Shown: positions 28,401-41,018 of the stretch, in pieces
How the letters are laid out: each line of letters opens with the position of its first letter
Position numbering within the stretch: the first letter of the stretch is position 1
Assembly: GCA_902806595.1 (NCBI GenBank)
Contig: CADCXC010000043.1
Span: forward strand, 372,001 to 436,000
Direction: 5' to 3'
Source: Pyrenopolyporus hunteri
Lineage: Eukaryota > Ascomycota > Sordariomycetes > Xylariales > Hypoxylaceae
DNA length: 64,000 nt
Program-made: the position numbers and the translations under genes
Notes under the pieces: generated by a model
Told to the model about the DNA's origin: nothing
Databases searched by the model: none
What the model saw: the letters and a program-made list of their open reading frames with translations, nothing else

Positions 28401-30165
28401 TACCTACCTACCTACCTAGGTACCTATCTAGGTATACATGTACGTGCAATACCAAACCCTGAACTCGTCGAAGCTGCCAAATTCCCAGTCCTGGTGGCGT
28501 TCGTCGAAGGGTGGGGCTTGTGTAGCCCTTAGGTATCCCTCCATACCCCCCCATCCCCCTGTCGCCGCCGCAAACTTACAGCCCCGTCTGGGTTTTCCAT
28601 CCAATGGTTTTCTTCTCGCTCTAGCCCGTCTCTCTGATCTCTTCCCTTTTCTTTACCCAAGCCAGAACAGGGTCCCCAACTTATCTACATACTGCATACC
28701 TCTTACATACCACTGCTAGCTATGGTACACACCACACACATGCCAACTCCAGTAGGCAAAACCTACTAATCCAGCAGTCCAGCTACATGTCTCCAGTAAA
28801 GCATGCGGCGGCGACCCTGACTCTCCAACCCCTAGGATCTGGACCTGGAGCCCCTTAGGCTTGTCAGGGCCATTCTTCCGCCATGCGCGAACATATGCAT
28901 GCCATGTCTCTTGCAGCCTCGTCTTTTGCTAATTCATCATGATCATCGTCATCATGGCCCCATTATTTCACTGCTTAGATGCTTCGCGAACCCTTAGGGA
29001 CCTGCCGCGTTATTCAAAACTGACGTCGAGCTTCCGGAGATCGCCCGTCTCGTTACCTTCTTCGCACAATATGCGTTTTCCCTCTGCGTTGGATGAGAGA
29101 CTACCTCGTCTAAGTTGGGCCTAGTCTTGATTCTGTGTTTTATTTTCGCCTAAACTCCTCGCCAACTAAAAAAACCCCCTCTAAATTCGATTCTGACCCT
29201 GGAAACCCGTAAGACGACAGGTCAATTCCTTGCGTCATCGTATCAAGAGCCGCCCTATGCCACTTCCGGGCCCTCGCTATCTGCTCGTACCAGCAGAAGG
29301 GGAACGCAATAATACCTACGATGCCGCGTACACGCAGATGACCGACCAGGTCGGAAACCAATTGCAGTGAACCACCAGCGGACCCGATACCGACGCTGTA
29401 TGTATGCTTTCTGCAGCTTCGGCATGTTCCTTTCCCGGGCCATGTCTCTTTTTGTCCATCTCATCAATGGTCGAACCCTGTTCGGACCGCACCAAGCCTC
29501 ACAAGTGTGATCGCCCCCCCCCACAATGACTACATCTAGATCCTGTTGTTAAACCGATTTTACATGCGCCAGTGGCGGACCCTCTAGAGCAGTTCTCGTG
29601 GTTCAGCTGCCGAGGGCCGGTAACTGTGACCTCTGTGACCTAGGTCACGTAATATTTTTCCTTTTCTTCTCATTTTCTTTTTTTAATTCTGTTGTTTTTT
29701 TTTTTTTTACCTCCCATGTACGTACCTCGTGACTTACAGCCTCCCCTTTTCCCCTTGGCTCGAAGCGGACTGGTCTAGGCGGGAGGATGATGGTGAGAAG
29801 GGTCCTGCCAAAAAGACAAGCTACGAGCCCGTCTAAGTGGTATTAAAACCTTCAACGACCCGCCATCTTCACCTGCCATCAGACACTGTTGTCCGTTTGA
29901 CTTCCTCTCTCTTGATTGGCGTACCACGGGTCAATTCGTTGTGGAGCACGTACAATTCCTTAGATTGGTACGCTTGCTTTCTTACTGCTTAATACGAATC
30001 CTACCTTTCCCGTCGACTGCTCTCACGAACTGGGTACACATATCTAGCCTTGCTGAGGGCTTGGTTAAGTGTTACTAGACACTCGGGAGGAGCAATTGAG
30101 CGCGGAGAGAACGCCGTCTCGAAGTTTGACACATTCGACACGTTCGTCAACCCAATCTTTACAGC
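22406..30165. other. Normal-composition stretch without a supportable gene
   Basis: After the RIP boundary the sequence has balanced base composition and ordinary CpA/TpG content. Frames of 60-137 codons exist on both strands, but they overlap each other, lack convincing splice structure, show no recognised motif and are of the size expected by chance. Scattered landmarks are a short CA microsatellite (about 25,037-25,055), ACCT/AGGT palindromic tracts (for example 25,795, 27,430 and 28,390-28,435), a poly-T tract near 29,695-29,710 and a perfect 14-bp palindrome at 29,635. Looking by eye I found no tRNA or 5S rRNA gene. Confidence 0.6.
29635..29648. promoter_or_regulatory. Perfect 14-bp palindrome gtgacctaggtcac
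   Basis: The sequence equals its own reverse complement and lies about 520 bp upstream of the start codon at 30,166. It contains the CCTAGG core common to the dispersed tracts of this window, but is framed by GTGA/TCAC. It could be a binding site for a dimeric factor; this is inference only. Confidence 0.3.
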
Positions 30166-30921
30166 ATGGCTTTTCATCCCCAGGGGGGTGGTCCTCCCGG
30201 ATTCCCTACGCCGTTTCAGCCGTCCCAGTCCCGATCACCCCCGCAGCCTTCGTCGTCACGGGGCATGGCGCCGCCGGGAATTGACCCGTCCGGCCAATTC
30301 CTCCCATTCCAGGAGTCACAATTCGATATCCTCGAATGGTATCCCCAATTCCAATCGTGCGCCCGGTACTTTCTGGACCACGCCCAACATAGCGGGCCTG
30401 TGCAGGCCGTTGCTGCGTTTATAAACATTCAATTGCCATTTCAAAAATCCCAGCATCCCGTTGTCTCGTCCAAATTGCCTGGATCGCCTGCGGCGATGCC
30501 GTCTCCTTCCTCGATCGCGACAGGGAAGCTTCCTATGCCGAGCCATAGCCCAATGTCTATCTCCCTGACTCCGTACGTCCGGCGGTTGGTAGCAACAGGC
30601 TTAGACCTCCCCGGCGTGCTACATGGATTCTTCGGGGACGACTGGGTAACCGGGATAGGGCATCTTCACGAGGTCGAGCGAAGGAACTTCCTCTTTGCTG
30701 CCAAAAGCGCTGGCTGGCTGGATGTCAAGTCCCAGTACGATATGTCGGATGACCAGACCATTCCCTTTCTGCGTCCGCTGCAAAATGTTACGGAGAAGGA
30801 GATTGTCAGCGCAGAGGCTAATTGGAGTGAGTGGCTAGCCATGCAGGACTGGATGGTCGGTCCTCGGTCACCTGATGTTGACAGGGATATGACAGCTATC
30901 GTGAAAAGCGAGGACGCTTGA
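30166..30921 (+). CDS. Conserved fungal protein of unknown function
   Basis: A single exon of 251 codons. The first 45 residues are rich in Pro, Gly, Ser and Gln (MAFHPQGGGPPGFPTPFQPS) and look disordered. A conserved-looking segment FDILEWYPQFQSCARYFLDH follows, then a Pro/Ser-rich linker at about residues 95-130. The second folded block (about 135-235) contains SLTPYVRRLVATGLDLPGVL, the GFFGDDWV motif, EVERRNFLFAAKSAGW, and SEWLAMQDWMVGPR near the end. I recall a family of this pattern in many Pezizomycotina, sometimes labelled as an apoptosis-inhibitor (ILP)-like protein on weak grounds; I would not carry that function over. No signal peptide or membrane segment is visible. The ATG at 30,166 is the first in frame, and no intron is needed. 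Confidence 0.85.
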   Translation: MAFHPQGGGPPGFPTPFQPSQSRSPPQPSSSRGMAPPGIDPSGQFLPFQESQFDILEWYPQFQSCARYFLDHAQHSGPVQAVAAFINIQLPFQKSQHPVVSSKLPGSPAAMPSPSSIATGKLPMPSHSPMSISLTPYVRRLVATGLDLPGVLHGFFGDDWVTGIGHLHEVERRNFLFAAKSAGWLDVKSQYDMSDDQTIPFLRPLQNVTEKEIVSAEANWSEWLAMQDWMVGPRSPDVDRDMTAIVKSEDA

Positions 30922-32117
30922 GATATTACGGTAGCATCTCTACTGCATATTCTCCGTATACTTAGGGACAGACAATGGGCTACTGGGCACATCATACTTA
31001 GATTTTGGACGGGATAAAGAGGGACGGTGGTGAGATACGGCTTGCTCTGGCAGAGGTGATCAGGGGCAAGGATTTTTATTCCCTTGCACGAAAGATGATC
31101 CAACTGGAGATCACCGGTTTAAGGCTACCTGTTCAAATAATATTTGGGAGCGATGGGGTTGACTATAGTGTACCGTTACTCGGCTTATACTCATCCACTG
31201 GATGGAGGGAAACGCGGGCGATTTCTATTATAGAAAGAGTTGTCTACCTAGGTAACTTAAAGGGGTTAGGGGTTACAATATTGTAGGTACTATGTGTCTC
31301 GCGTGGCCTATAACGCGGCGGAATAATAGGTATTATCATCCTAACAAGACGTTCCTAACAAGACGTTGGGAATAATCGCTCGGGTTCTCTCATGTATTAA
31401 TCGAGTGTGGCGTCTGGTTTATGATTTTTTTTTTTTTTTTTTTTTTTGCCGTGAGGACCTGGATCGTTGCTCAGCCCTTCGACAACGATGGTATGGCCCA
31501 AGCTCCAAATCTTAACCAAAATAGTTCCTGTTGTTCTGGCCCTCAATCGGCCTATCCTCCTACCACTGACCTACCCACTAGCACCTTGGGTAGTAGGTAG
31601 GTATTGTACAATACATAGGCAGGTGGTATACGAACAGGTAAACTTAATTATAGCTTGGCAGGAGCTTAGGCTGGATTAGCGACAGGAGTGGGCTGTGCAG
31701 ATCGTTTTTAAGCAGTCGGAGGTGCTACCGATAGTATGCAAGGTTACAGCACTAAGGGCTAGTCCTGCACTAAAGTTACTGAGTTGGTCGAAGATACGGT
31801 ACCTGCCCAGGCACCTTAGGCCTGTGAGCTAGGTAATGGGCAATGACCACCGACGTCAATTGGCCGCGTCTCGATTCGCTCTCACCGCGCTTGCAAAGCT
31901 TAAAAAAAAAAGAAATCTAGGCCTTTTTGAATTTGACAACTCATTACGCAGTAACAACTTATTTACAGAAATATCCGAATTCGAAGGAAAAAAGGAATAT
32001 AGAAGACGATAATGCATACCTAGGTATACTAAATTAAATGTCCCACTGAAGTACTAATTAGCACTCTATTTTGGACATTCCAAGCACGTTACCCGAAAAC
32101 GCCGATTCTACCTGGAG
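30922..32117. other. Intergenic, 1.2 kb
   Basis: Holds a long poly-T tract (about 31,422-31,446), ACCT/AGGT tracts near 31,240, 31,590 and 32,020, and the tandem phrase taacaagacgtt repeated near 31,345. No gene seen. Confidence 0.6.
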
Positions 32118-35100
32118 ATGGAGATGGATGTGGACATGAGTATGAATATGAATATGAGCATGGCGGAGGGCGGCCTACAGGCGGGATACTCGCGAGACCA
32201 CACCGCATCGAGAGACGAATGGGCTAAGTTCCTCGACCGTTGTATCTCCTCCCGTCTCAACGTAGAAGCTTTCGAATCTTACGTTACTATGCTATATTCG
32301 AAGCATCCCTTACCTCCAGCTATCATCGCCGACATATTCCTAAAGCCTCAACCCTCGAGTCACGAAAGCCTCGACCCCCGTATCCCGCAATACTTCCAGG
32401 TTCTCTCGGAGCACAAGCTCATCGATACCCCTTCCGTACTCAAAGCTCTATACAAGTATTCGACGTCGCACGTACAAGCCCGCAAGGCCGCCAACGCTCC
32501 CCCCGAGAGCCCCGAGGATAAGGCGCAGTTGAGATGGGGAAACTCTTACGCTGCCGAGGAGGTCATCTTCTACCGCCTCACCAAAGCTGTCGCGATGGGG
32601 GCGGGCATTAGGAACGTAGGCGATGCTTTAGTAATATGCGAACTGGTGGCTCGGTGGATGACGTTGTTCACCTCAGCCTCGGCCGCGTTTGCGCAGGACG
32701 TTATGGGCCAGCTACAAAGCCCGCAGTTCAGAGACGAGATGGAGGCGGCAAGGGCCGCGTTTGTCATGTTTCTCTTGGGCGTCTGCGAGAACCAAACATT
32801 TCTAAACGCTCTCGTCCGACCCGTCGCAAAAAGTTAGTGTTTGCGTCGTACACTTCTTGTCCACCTTAATGCGAATTCGATTCGACTAACCTTACGTATG
32901 TAGAGGCGCGAAGGGCTCTATCTGAGGGCCTGGCGACTTTTATTCCGTCAATCCACCAGAGCGCATCGCAGATTGCTAGTCGACTAGAACAGTTCCGTAC
33001 CGAAACCCTCGCTTCGTTCGAGCCGGCCGATAAGAAGGAGACTACCAATCCCGTGATCGATGATATGGAATCCACTATGGCTCTCGACAACTTCGTCGTA
33101 TCCGAAATACCAAACGTAAACTCGCGGGCCGGCTTATATATATACCTGAATGCCGCAGTAAGATCATAAAAAACCGCCTCTCTAGAATGAGGAGCTGATC
33201 CTCCCTACGTAGCTTGTTGGGAGACCGCTGATAGACGACGCCGCCCTTTTTAACTATCTCCATAACAGATACCAGGTGCGTTGCGTCTAGCGTATTTCGC
33301 AAGAAGAGTACTGATTGAGTTAGGGAGACATGAGCCACGTAGACATACAATCTGCCACAATCGACTTGATCCTGGCTTCGTTCGACGTTCTCGCCAACGC
33401 AGTATTCCGTAGCGAGGGCCAGCAGGCGAGCTACCTCCTTCGGTCTTATTTGATCAACAAGTTGCCACTGCTTCTCGCAACTTTGGCGACGTCTATGTAT
33501 CCCCCATTATCGGCCCAGTTCTGTATCACCGAAGCGCTCAGCCAAGTCGACACAAACGCGTTTCCGACCCTATCCGCTATGTTTGACGATACGCATAATA
33601 GCAATACGTTTACCGACAGTGTCCGCCAGGACTTCTGTTTCGCGTGCTGTCTACACGGCCTGATTCCGGAGTCGAGTATTGAAATCTTACTTGGCGAAAT
33701 TACCTACCAGACTCTACCTCAGGCGGGCCGGTACGTCAAGGAACAGCTGGTTGAGGAGTGCATGGGTGATCCCGAGAGGATTCAACGATTGATCAGCGAA
33801 CTGGACAACATGGATGGTAACGTTGGAGCGGTGTGTCAAGCCCTAGCAGAGGTAAGCGGATGAAGTGCGATAGCCTAACGCTCGAATGCTAAGGAAGCTT
33901 GCTAGGTGATCAGCCGTCTCTGCAACAACAAAGAGACGATGACTCTGAAGCTGCTATGTAGCCAGCTTGCCAAGAAGCCGCTGCTGCTGGACGTGATGCT
34001 GCTCTTCGATAAACCGATATCCATATTGCATCCTCTCTGTGAGCTACTCGATAACCATTGGCGCTACGAAGAGGACCAGGGGGAATATCAGCCTGTCTAT
34101 GAAGAGTTTGGGTCCGTCCTTCTCTTAGTTTTGGCATTCATCCACCGCTATAACTTGTCCACCGTAGACCTGGGTATTCGTCCAGACTCATTCGTAGCTA
34201 AACTACTGAGCGTCCACCACCTCAGTAAGCCGTTGGAAGAGTTGACCGAGCGAGAGAGCAGCCATCTCGACGCATGGATCCGGGGCCTCTTCGACACCGA
34301 GTCTGGTGGACTGGCGGATGAATTACTATCATCATGCCCCCCACAGGACTTTTATCTACTCGTTCCTACTTTATTCCACCAGGTCGTACTCGCATATTGC
34401 ACAAACTACCTGGATGAAGAAAGCCTTAAGACCGGTGTCGAATGTAAGTTTCTTCGGTGTGCGGTCCCGAGAATACGCTAATTTAGTGATAGACCTCGTG
34501 AACAATTTCCTGCTCCCATCCCTCGTACCGGCAATTTTATATATGTCCAACCTCCTCTGGATAGAGCTTAACAGCGACCAAAAGCACAAAGCAGTCATCA
34601 GGATCTTGCAGTTGATCCTCTTGACCAAACAGGGCTCCACCGAGGCGCAAACGATGCTATCTTCGGTTATTAACATCATCGCGATACCGTTGGATTACTC
34701 CCTAAGATCATATCAACGAACAGACCCGAAAAGCCAGGCGGTAGAACCGCTGCTTAAGGCAATGAGAGACAACATTCGGCTTTCCCGGCGAATCGCCACT
34801 GCTGCCAACAACGAGCTGGAGTCGTGGTGCGGCACCGCCAATGGAGGGCTTACCGCGCTGGTTCGTCATTTGGTCCAAGGCTTCGTGTCGTGGAGCGTTC
34901 ACCCGGGTCTAAACGTGATGCCGACCGCATACACGCACCGCCAGATCCTAACCGCCTTGAGGATCCTCGGTGCCAAGCGGTTCCTACATGCCATGCTAGA
35001 GGAAGTCAAGTTGCAGACCGAAGCCGGCAACGGTAGCATCGCCCACGACGTCGCCACGGCCCTCATATGCGCTCCCGACGTGACCAACCTACCGCCGCCA

Positions 35101-35559
35101 CCGGAAGCCGCGATTCTCCTAGATTCCGCAGACCGTCCATATGTGCCTCCGCAGCTTCGAACCTCGCTCCGAGCGGCGCTCAAGGCGGAAGCAGAGGATT
35201 GCAAAATCATCCAGAAAACTGACCCGATCATGGCCGAGATCGTCGTCCGCCTGTACCGCAAGGTCGAGGCCCAGATGCTCGCGCCCCCGCCCGCCGAGTC
35301 CATGCTAGCCAACCTGAACAACCTGAACATCAGCGAGAACGCAACCGCGCTCGGAGACGCGTTAGCCGCCGCCGCTCAGAACGACGCCGGTAGCATGAGT
35401 CTCGACCTGGGCGCTGGAGGCAGCGACATGGGTCAGCTGGGCGGCGCGGGCGACCCGGGTCATGGCGGGCTCGACTTCGGGCCTGGCGATGATATGTTTG
35501 GCAGCCTCGGGGGTGGCGGCGGGACCGGCGATCTCCTGGATCCGTGGGACTTGACTTAG
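32118..35559 (+). CDS. MED5: Mediator complex subunit 5
   Basis: MED5 (Nut1 in yeast) belongs to the Mediator tail, which links activators to RNA polymerase II in the nucleus. My model has six exons: 32,118-32,832, 32,904-33,157, 33,213-33,275, 33,324-33,851, 33,906-34,443 and 34,493-35,559, with all junctions GT-AG and in phase. It gives 1,054 residues, close to fungal MED5 length. Diagnostic stretches are WAKFLDRCISSRLNVEAFES near the start, GLYIYLNAALVGRPLIDDAA across exons 2-3, and TGVEYLVNNFLLPSLVPAIL across exons 5-6. The protein begins with a Met-rich run (MEMDVDMSMNMNMSM), so several start codons are possible; the first in frame was taken. The C-terminus is Gly/Asp-rich and probably disordered. 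The third exon is only 63 bp. Identity is recalled from the family, not searched. Confidence 0.9.
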
Positions 35560-36658
35560 GCGATGAGGGCCCTAGGTTATTTAGACTGATAGTCCCGACC
35601 GCTATTCTTTGGCGTTGCTTTTTTTTTTTTTTTTTTCGATTGTCTTTTTGGTTTATGGTTATGCACAGATGGGCAAGGCGTTCCTGGTGGAATACGTAGG
35701 TTACCTATATGCCTAGGTACCTACCCAGGTAGGTATCTAGGTAGGTACCTGGGGAAAGCTACGCCGATCGGTTAGGGTGTGAGAGATTCTTATAGTATGG
35801 TTACGGTTACATGAGACGTATGGGAGACGAGTGGTTTGAGTACAGGTTGGTCGCTAAGGAAGAGTTGACGAGCCTGCTTGCTTGGTTCATTCTATACCCG
35901 ATGGCTTGAAGATCATCGTTCACAGGGCTGATTGTTTTGGCTTTTATGGTTACGGGTAGTGTGAAGTGTGTCTTAGTTAGATAGCTACCTACACGACTTA
36001 CAATCAACGCTCAAAGTCTACGCCGGCCCTGATGTTCTCTTTTGATAAATTTCTAAGATTATCATCACTTTGAAGAACTGATTGGCTACCTACCTAGGTA
36101 TCTATGAGTACCGAACGCTACCTACGGAGTATACAGTCTCACATGTATCTATAATTTCTCCCGGCTTCACCAGCTCGACTATTCAGTTCCCCTTTTCTAC
36201 GGACTACACATTCTCACCAGATTTCCAACCCTTTTATTATAGACATCCCCAAGTTATTCTTACATATTTCGAACATCAATAAAAATCCCATCTTCAATCA
36301 ATTATCCTCTTCCTCACTTCTCTATAGCTATCCCGCCCACCATTCTCCTCCGAAGCACGCAATTCCATCCCTGCATGTGGTCATTGGAGATTTCATACCT
36401 GATTAGCTAACACCGGGATCGTTACACTCGCACCGCCGGTATTCCGTATAATATCTCATGGCCTTATGTATGTCTCATTCTATATAGGTGCCGTAGATGT
36501 AGACTTAGCGGTCCTCAGAGTTTGTGGGTTTAAATACAAATACATAGTAGATACCGCGTCGCCGTCTTGTCCCCCCTTGATGCACTAATCCTAACCCCCT
36601 TTTCGTTGTTTCTCTCCGGGAGTGATATCAGGGACGTAACGACATATAGGGACCAAGA
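35560..36658. other. Intergenic, 1.1 kb
   Basis: Contains a poly-T tract (about 35,617-35,637), a dense ACCT/AGGT cluster at about 35,700-35,755, and another tract at 36,085. The end of the gap acts as the upstream region of the sulfatase gene. No gene seen. Confidence 0.6.
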
Positions 36659-38817
36659 ATGCGTGCCGTAGCTCTAACAACGGCGGCGCTGCTATACGCC
36701 GGCGTCCGGTGCGACGTAGGCGCGGAGCAAGTAATGCTCAGCTCGCAACGACAGACCCAAGCACAAGCACAAGCACAACCACGGCCAAACGTCGTATTCG
36801 TACTAACAGACGACCAAGACGCGCACTTGGGATCGCTAGACTACATGCCACTGGTACAAAAGCACTTAATAGGCGGCGGGACATACTACACGAAGCACTA
36901 CGCGACCACAGCGGTGTGCTGCCCGTCGCGGGTGACGCTGTGGACGGGGAAGTTCGCGCACAACACGAACGTGACGGACGTGAACCCGCCGTACGGCGGG
37001 TACCCGAAGTTCGTGTCCCAGGGGTATAACGATAACTACTTCCCCGTGTGGCTCCAGGAGGCCGGGTACAACACATATTACACGGGCAAGCTGTTCAATG
37101 CGCATACGGTGGAGAATTATAACTCGCCGGCGCCGGGGGGGTTTACGGGTTCGGTATTTACTCCCGCTCGCATGTTGCGAACCCGGAGGCGGTGGCCTGT
37201 GAGATCTAATATGGAATTTTACAGGACTTCCTGCTCGACCCCGGCACGTACAACTACTTGAACAGCACGTTCCAGCGGAATGGCAAGGGACCGCGTAGCT
37301 ACGAAGGCCAGTATAGCACTGACGTGCTAGCGGAGAAAGCGTATGGTCTGTTAGATGAGGCTGTCGAGGCCGGGAACCCTTTCTTCCTAGTAGCTGCGCC
37401 CATTGCTCCTCACGCCAACGTTGTGTTCAAGAATACGGCTTCAGATGACCCCTCTGATCCCAACGACCTACCTTTTGAATTTACGGAACCCGTGCCCGCC
37501 GAGCGGCACAAGCACCTCTTCAAAGACGAAAAGGTCCCAAGGACCGCTAACTTCAATCCGGACCAAGTACGTATAACTTAGTGCCATACCGCCAAAATGC
37601 TCTCCAGCTTGTTTCGTAAGTGTGAACTCACCCCTTTATAGCCATCGGGTGCGAATTGGATCTACGGATTACCGCAACAAAACAGCACCAATATCGAGTA
37701 TAACGATCACTTCTATCGACAGCGTCTGCGGTCTCTGCAAGCAGTCGACGAGCTGGTAGATGGGCTGATTGCGCGGCTTTCGGACCATGGCATCCTAGAC
37801 AACACGTACTTCGTGTATAGCAGCGACAATGGGTATCATATCGGACAACACAGGCTACAGCCGGGCAAGAGCTGCGGATATGAGGAAGACGTGAATGTAC
37901 CCCTTATCGTGCGAGGACCGGGGGTTGCGGCAGGCTACGCGGCTAAGGGTGTAGTCACCACACACGCCGACCTTGCGCCGACTTTCTTTCAGCTCCTCGG
38001 TATTGCACCCCGCGACGACTTCGACGGCGCGCCGATCCCCGTGACTAGGGAGACGATCGAAGAGGCGCGCGACGCGGGTGAGCGCCGTGAGCATGCGGGC
38101 ATCGAGTACTGGGGCCAGGCGATGGGTGAAGGGATATATAATCGTAAGCGAAAACGGACTGACTTTTGCCTGTTCCGCATGAAATCTCTACCTTTACTTT
38201 TTACCTTGGATTTAAGGAGCCGGGTCTGACGTTGTGTTTGACGCTCAGGGAATCCTCGTGAGCATAACACGTACAAGGCCATCCGTATCTCGGGGCCGGG
38301 GTACAGTCTGTACTACTCGGTGTGGTGCAATAACGAGCACGAGCTGTACGACATGGAGGTAGGCATTCCCTTCCTATCTCTTCTCATTCCGTCTGTGATG
38401 GACTACTGGACTTACCCATCTCACCCTAAACAACAATAGGTCGACCCGGGTCAACTTCGCAACCTACTCTACCTTTCTAATTCCACAGCCGCCAAAGATT
38501 TAGACGAAGCAGCGCCTCTAGCTGCGGGCTACCCAGCGTATAAAGTGGCCGCGCGCCTTGACGCCTTATTACTGGTGCTCAAGACATGTGCGGGGGCGAG
38601 CTGTCGGCGGCCGTGGGCACAACTCCACCCTGGGGGTGAAGTGCGGACACTGGCGGATGCGCTAGAAGAACGGTATGACAGCTTCTATGAGGGCGAGGGC
38701 AGCATCGGGGCCACACGCGTCAAATATGCGTACTGCGCTAATGGGTTCCTACCCGACGCTGAGGGGCCGACGTGGGATGGCTTAAGAGACGGTTTGAGGT
38801 GGGAGGATTGGGTGTAG
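36659..38817 (+). CDS. Secreted sulfatase (arylsulfatase-like)
   Basis: Hydrolyses sulfate esters; probably secreted or vesicular. Exons are 36,659-37,153, 37,225-37,566, 37,642-38,143, 38,249-38,358 and 38,440-38,817, giving 608 residues, a usual size for fungal arylsulfatases. A signal peptide (MRAVALTTAALLYAGVRC) is followed by a short QA-repeat linker. PNVVFVLTDDQD supplies metal-binding Asp51, Asp52 and Gln53. The sulfatase signature CCPSRVTLWTG places the Cys that is converted to formylglycine at residue 87. GYNTYYTGKLF matches the second signature, and SSDNGYHIGQHR supplies the later metal ligands. All catalytic landmarks are present, so the enzyme should be active. The exact substrate (aryl, choline or polysaccharide sulfate) cannot be told. 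The C-terminus continues with WDGLRDGLRWEDWV. Confidence 0.9.
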
Positions 38818-40006
38818 GTATAAAGAAGCCGAAAATATGAGGAAACTTTGAAATCCATGGATCTTGTTGTGCGTTAACGCTTCATGCTATGGGTGGCATA
38901 TTGAGTTGAGATCTACTGAATTGGGACGGACCATCTCTGGATCGTATGTACTTAGTATGGAACTAGAGTGAATTCTAATGAATGCCTAGAATGCCTAGGA
39001 TGCCCTTAACTCGAGTAGAGATCTGATCTAAGATTCGTAATGAGATAAACTTCTGAGTAGATAGTAAGATCTAAGGGATCATCGTGATGTAAAGATAGAG
39101 ATGGCGATATCGAGAACCTAGTGAAGACGTTTTCCCGGGTAAGAGTCTTTAGGGAGTAACCTAGATGATTACCTAGGTATTCGAGTAATTGTAGTAGATA
39201 GCTGGAACGTGAGATACCATGTAGTGTGGCGTTTCTATCTGGTGCGTTTGGAAGGGAGAAGGTGTGCGTATGAGTCGATTGGCTGTTAGGTAGAGAATGA
39301 GGTTCGCCTTGATAAGGTGAAGATGGAAGAATGAGGGAACATTTCGATGGAATCGGAATCGGGGAATCGGGGATTTTAATTCAGATCCTTGGTACCTGTT
39401 GTTATATAGCACCTTCCCGCGCCCGAGGTATCCTGCCAGCAGCAGCTAGGTGGTAGATACACCAGAGTAGGTAGCTTCCTGGCGGGGGCTTAAAAGCCAC
39501 ATACCTGCTACGAATTCGTACCTACCTATTGTATAGAAGGGGTATGTGGTACGACAAGTCCCTAGGTCATGTACCCAACAATGGGCGGTGGGTACCTAGA
39601 CACAAGTGCACGTAACAATGCGATAGTGTTAGAGGTACCTACGACCTTAAACAAGGGCTTCTTGACGCAACACCACGTCATTGGCCCAACGCAAAATTCA
39701 GGGACCCATCCGAATAGGTACATGGATCGAATCCGGCCAAATTGACCAGATTGCAACCACGAAGCTGCAATGACCTAGTCCCCAAAGTTCCTTCTCTCAC
39801 ACAACGCAATTTTCCGCCGTTGCGAAAAGTTTCAATTTATTAATTATTAATTGATGAATTGAAGCTCCTTCGTACACTTCTTTCTCTCCCCTCCGAGCTT
39901 CTTCCTCTTCCCCCTTTAATTCCTCTCGCGACAAACTACCCCAATCGCCGTCTTCTTTTTGTTCCCTTCTTGGTTGGCGGTGCAGTACCTCACCTCTTCG
40001 TTCAAG
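38818..40006. other. Intergenic, 1.2 kb
   Basis: No gene supported. The last 130 bases before 40,007 are pyrimidine-rich (cttcctcttccccctttaat), as in many fungal core promoters and 5' leaders. Confidence 0.55.
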
Positions 40007-41018
40007 ATGGTGGCTTTCCGTTATTCTATCCTCGCCGCTCTGGCCCTTCGCGTTGTCTCCGTATTTGCCGCTGAGCTCGATGGTGAATCTGTAAGCTATC
40101 TAACTATCCTAACCATTGAACCCATCGTTTCCCCCAGACCAGCCTCTAACACGAATTACCCTCTCTCAAGCCTCTCTCAGACGATGCCGGCAGCCCTCCC
40201 CAGGCCGACCTGAAGGCCGAAGTGGTCGCCACCTTCCCCGAGGCGGACGACATCTTCGGGGTCAAGCTCGTCAACGGGCGCCCGACCAAGGCCGTGATCG
40301 ACGTGACCAACAACGAGGACGAGCCCATCTTGGTCGCCTTCCTCGGCGGGCAGCTCCTGAACCCCAAGAAAGCCGGCCCCAGCGACAACCCCATGGCCGC
40401 CGTCGTCCGCAACCTGACCACCGTCCGCTACGAGGCCACCATCCCCGCCGGCGAGAAGCAGTCGCTCCCCTACTCCTTCGTCCTCGACATGCAGCCCCAG
40501 GACGTCCGTCTGCAGCTCATCGCCGTCGTCAGCAACGCCGCCAACCAGATCTTCCAGGTCGGCGTGTACGACCAGGTCGTCAGCATCGTTGAGGCGCCTA
40601 CCAGCATCTTCGACCCCCAGATGTGAGTTTTCCGTTTCCCCTCCTATCGCCTGGTCTCGGTACTTTACATAAGGTATATAGGTAGCTAACCCTATCGCCG
40701 CATAGCATCTTCCTCTACCTCGTCCTCCTCGGCGCCTTCGGCGGTACCTGCTACTTTGTCTACAAGACGTACATTGAGGCGCTCTTCCCGCAGGCCAAGC
40801 GCAGCGGAGGCGGCAGCGGCAGCGGCAAACGGGGCCGCGCGGCCGCGCCCTCCGCCGCCGCCGACAAGGACAAGGACCGGCTTTTGGGCGGCGAGAGCTC
40901 CGCCACGGGCACCGACAAGGGCTACGACGAGAGCTGGATCCCCTCGGACCATCTGAACCGGCCGTCGGCGCGCCGTGTCAAGAGCGCCGGAAAGGCCAAG
41001 GGCAAGACCGCCGAGTAG
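40007..41018 (+). CDS. IRC22: IRC22 / TRAP-alpha-like ER membrane protein
   Basis: Family members are type I ER membrane proteins related to the alpha subunit of the translocon-associated protein complex; in yeast the gene is IRC22. Exons are 40,007-40,090, 40,171-40,622 and 40,706-41,018, giving 282 residues. A signal peptide (MVAFRYSILAALALRVVSVFA) leads into a lumenal domain with VVATFPEADDIFGVKLVNGR, AVIDVTNNEDEPILVAFLGG and LPYSFVLDMQPQDVRLQLIA. One membrane helix follows (about 180-202, IFLYLVLLGAFGGTCYFVYK), then a cytosolic tail rich in Gly, Ser and Lys ending KSAGKAKGKTAE. Exon 2 was started at the CAAG acceptor because the alternative CAG ten bases later breaks the frame. It is convergent with the ABC transporter gene. 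Confidence 0.88.

Noticed and set aside
29140..29524. Two minus-strand frames with a short hydrophobic stretch
   Set aside because: They lie in different reading frames with no splice sites between them and depend on non-ATG starts.
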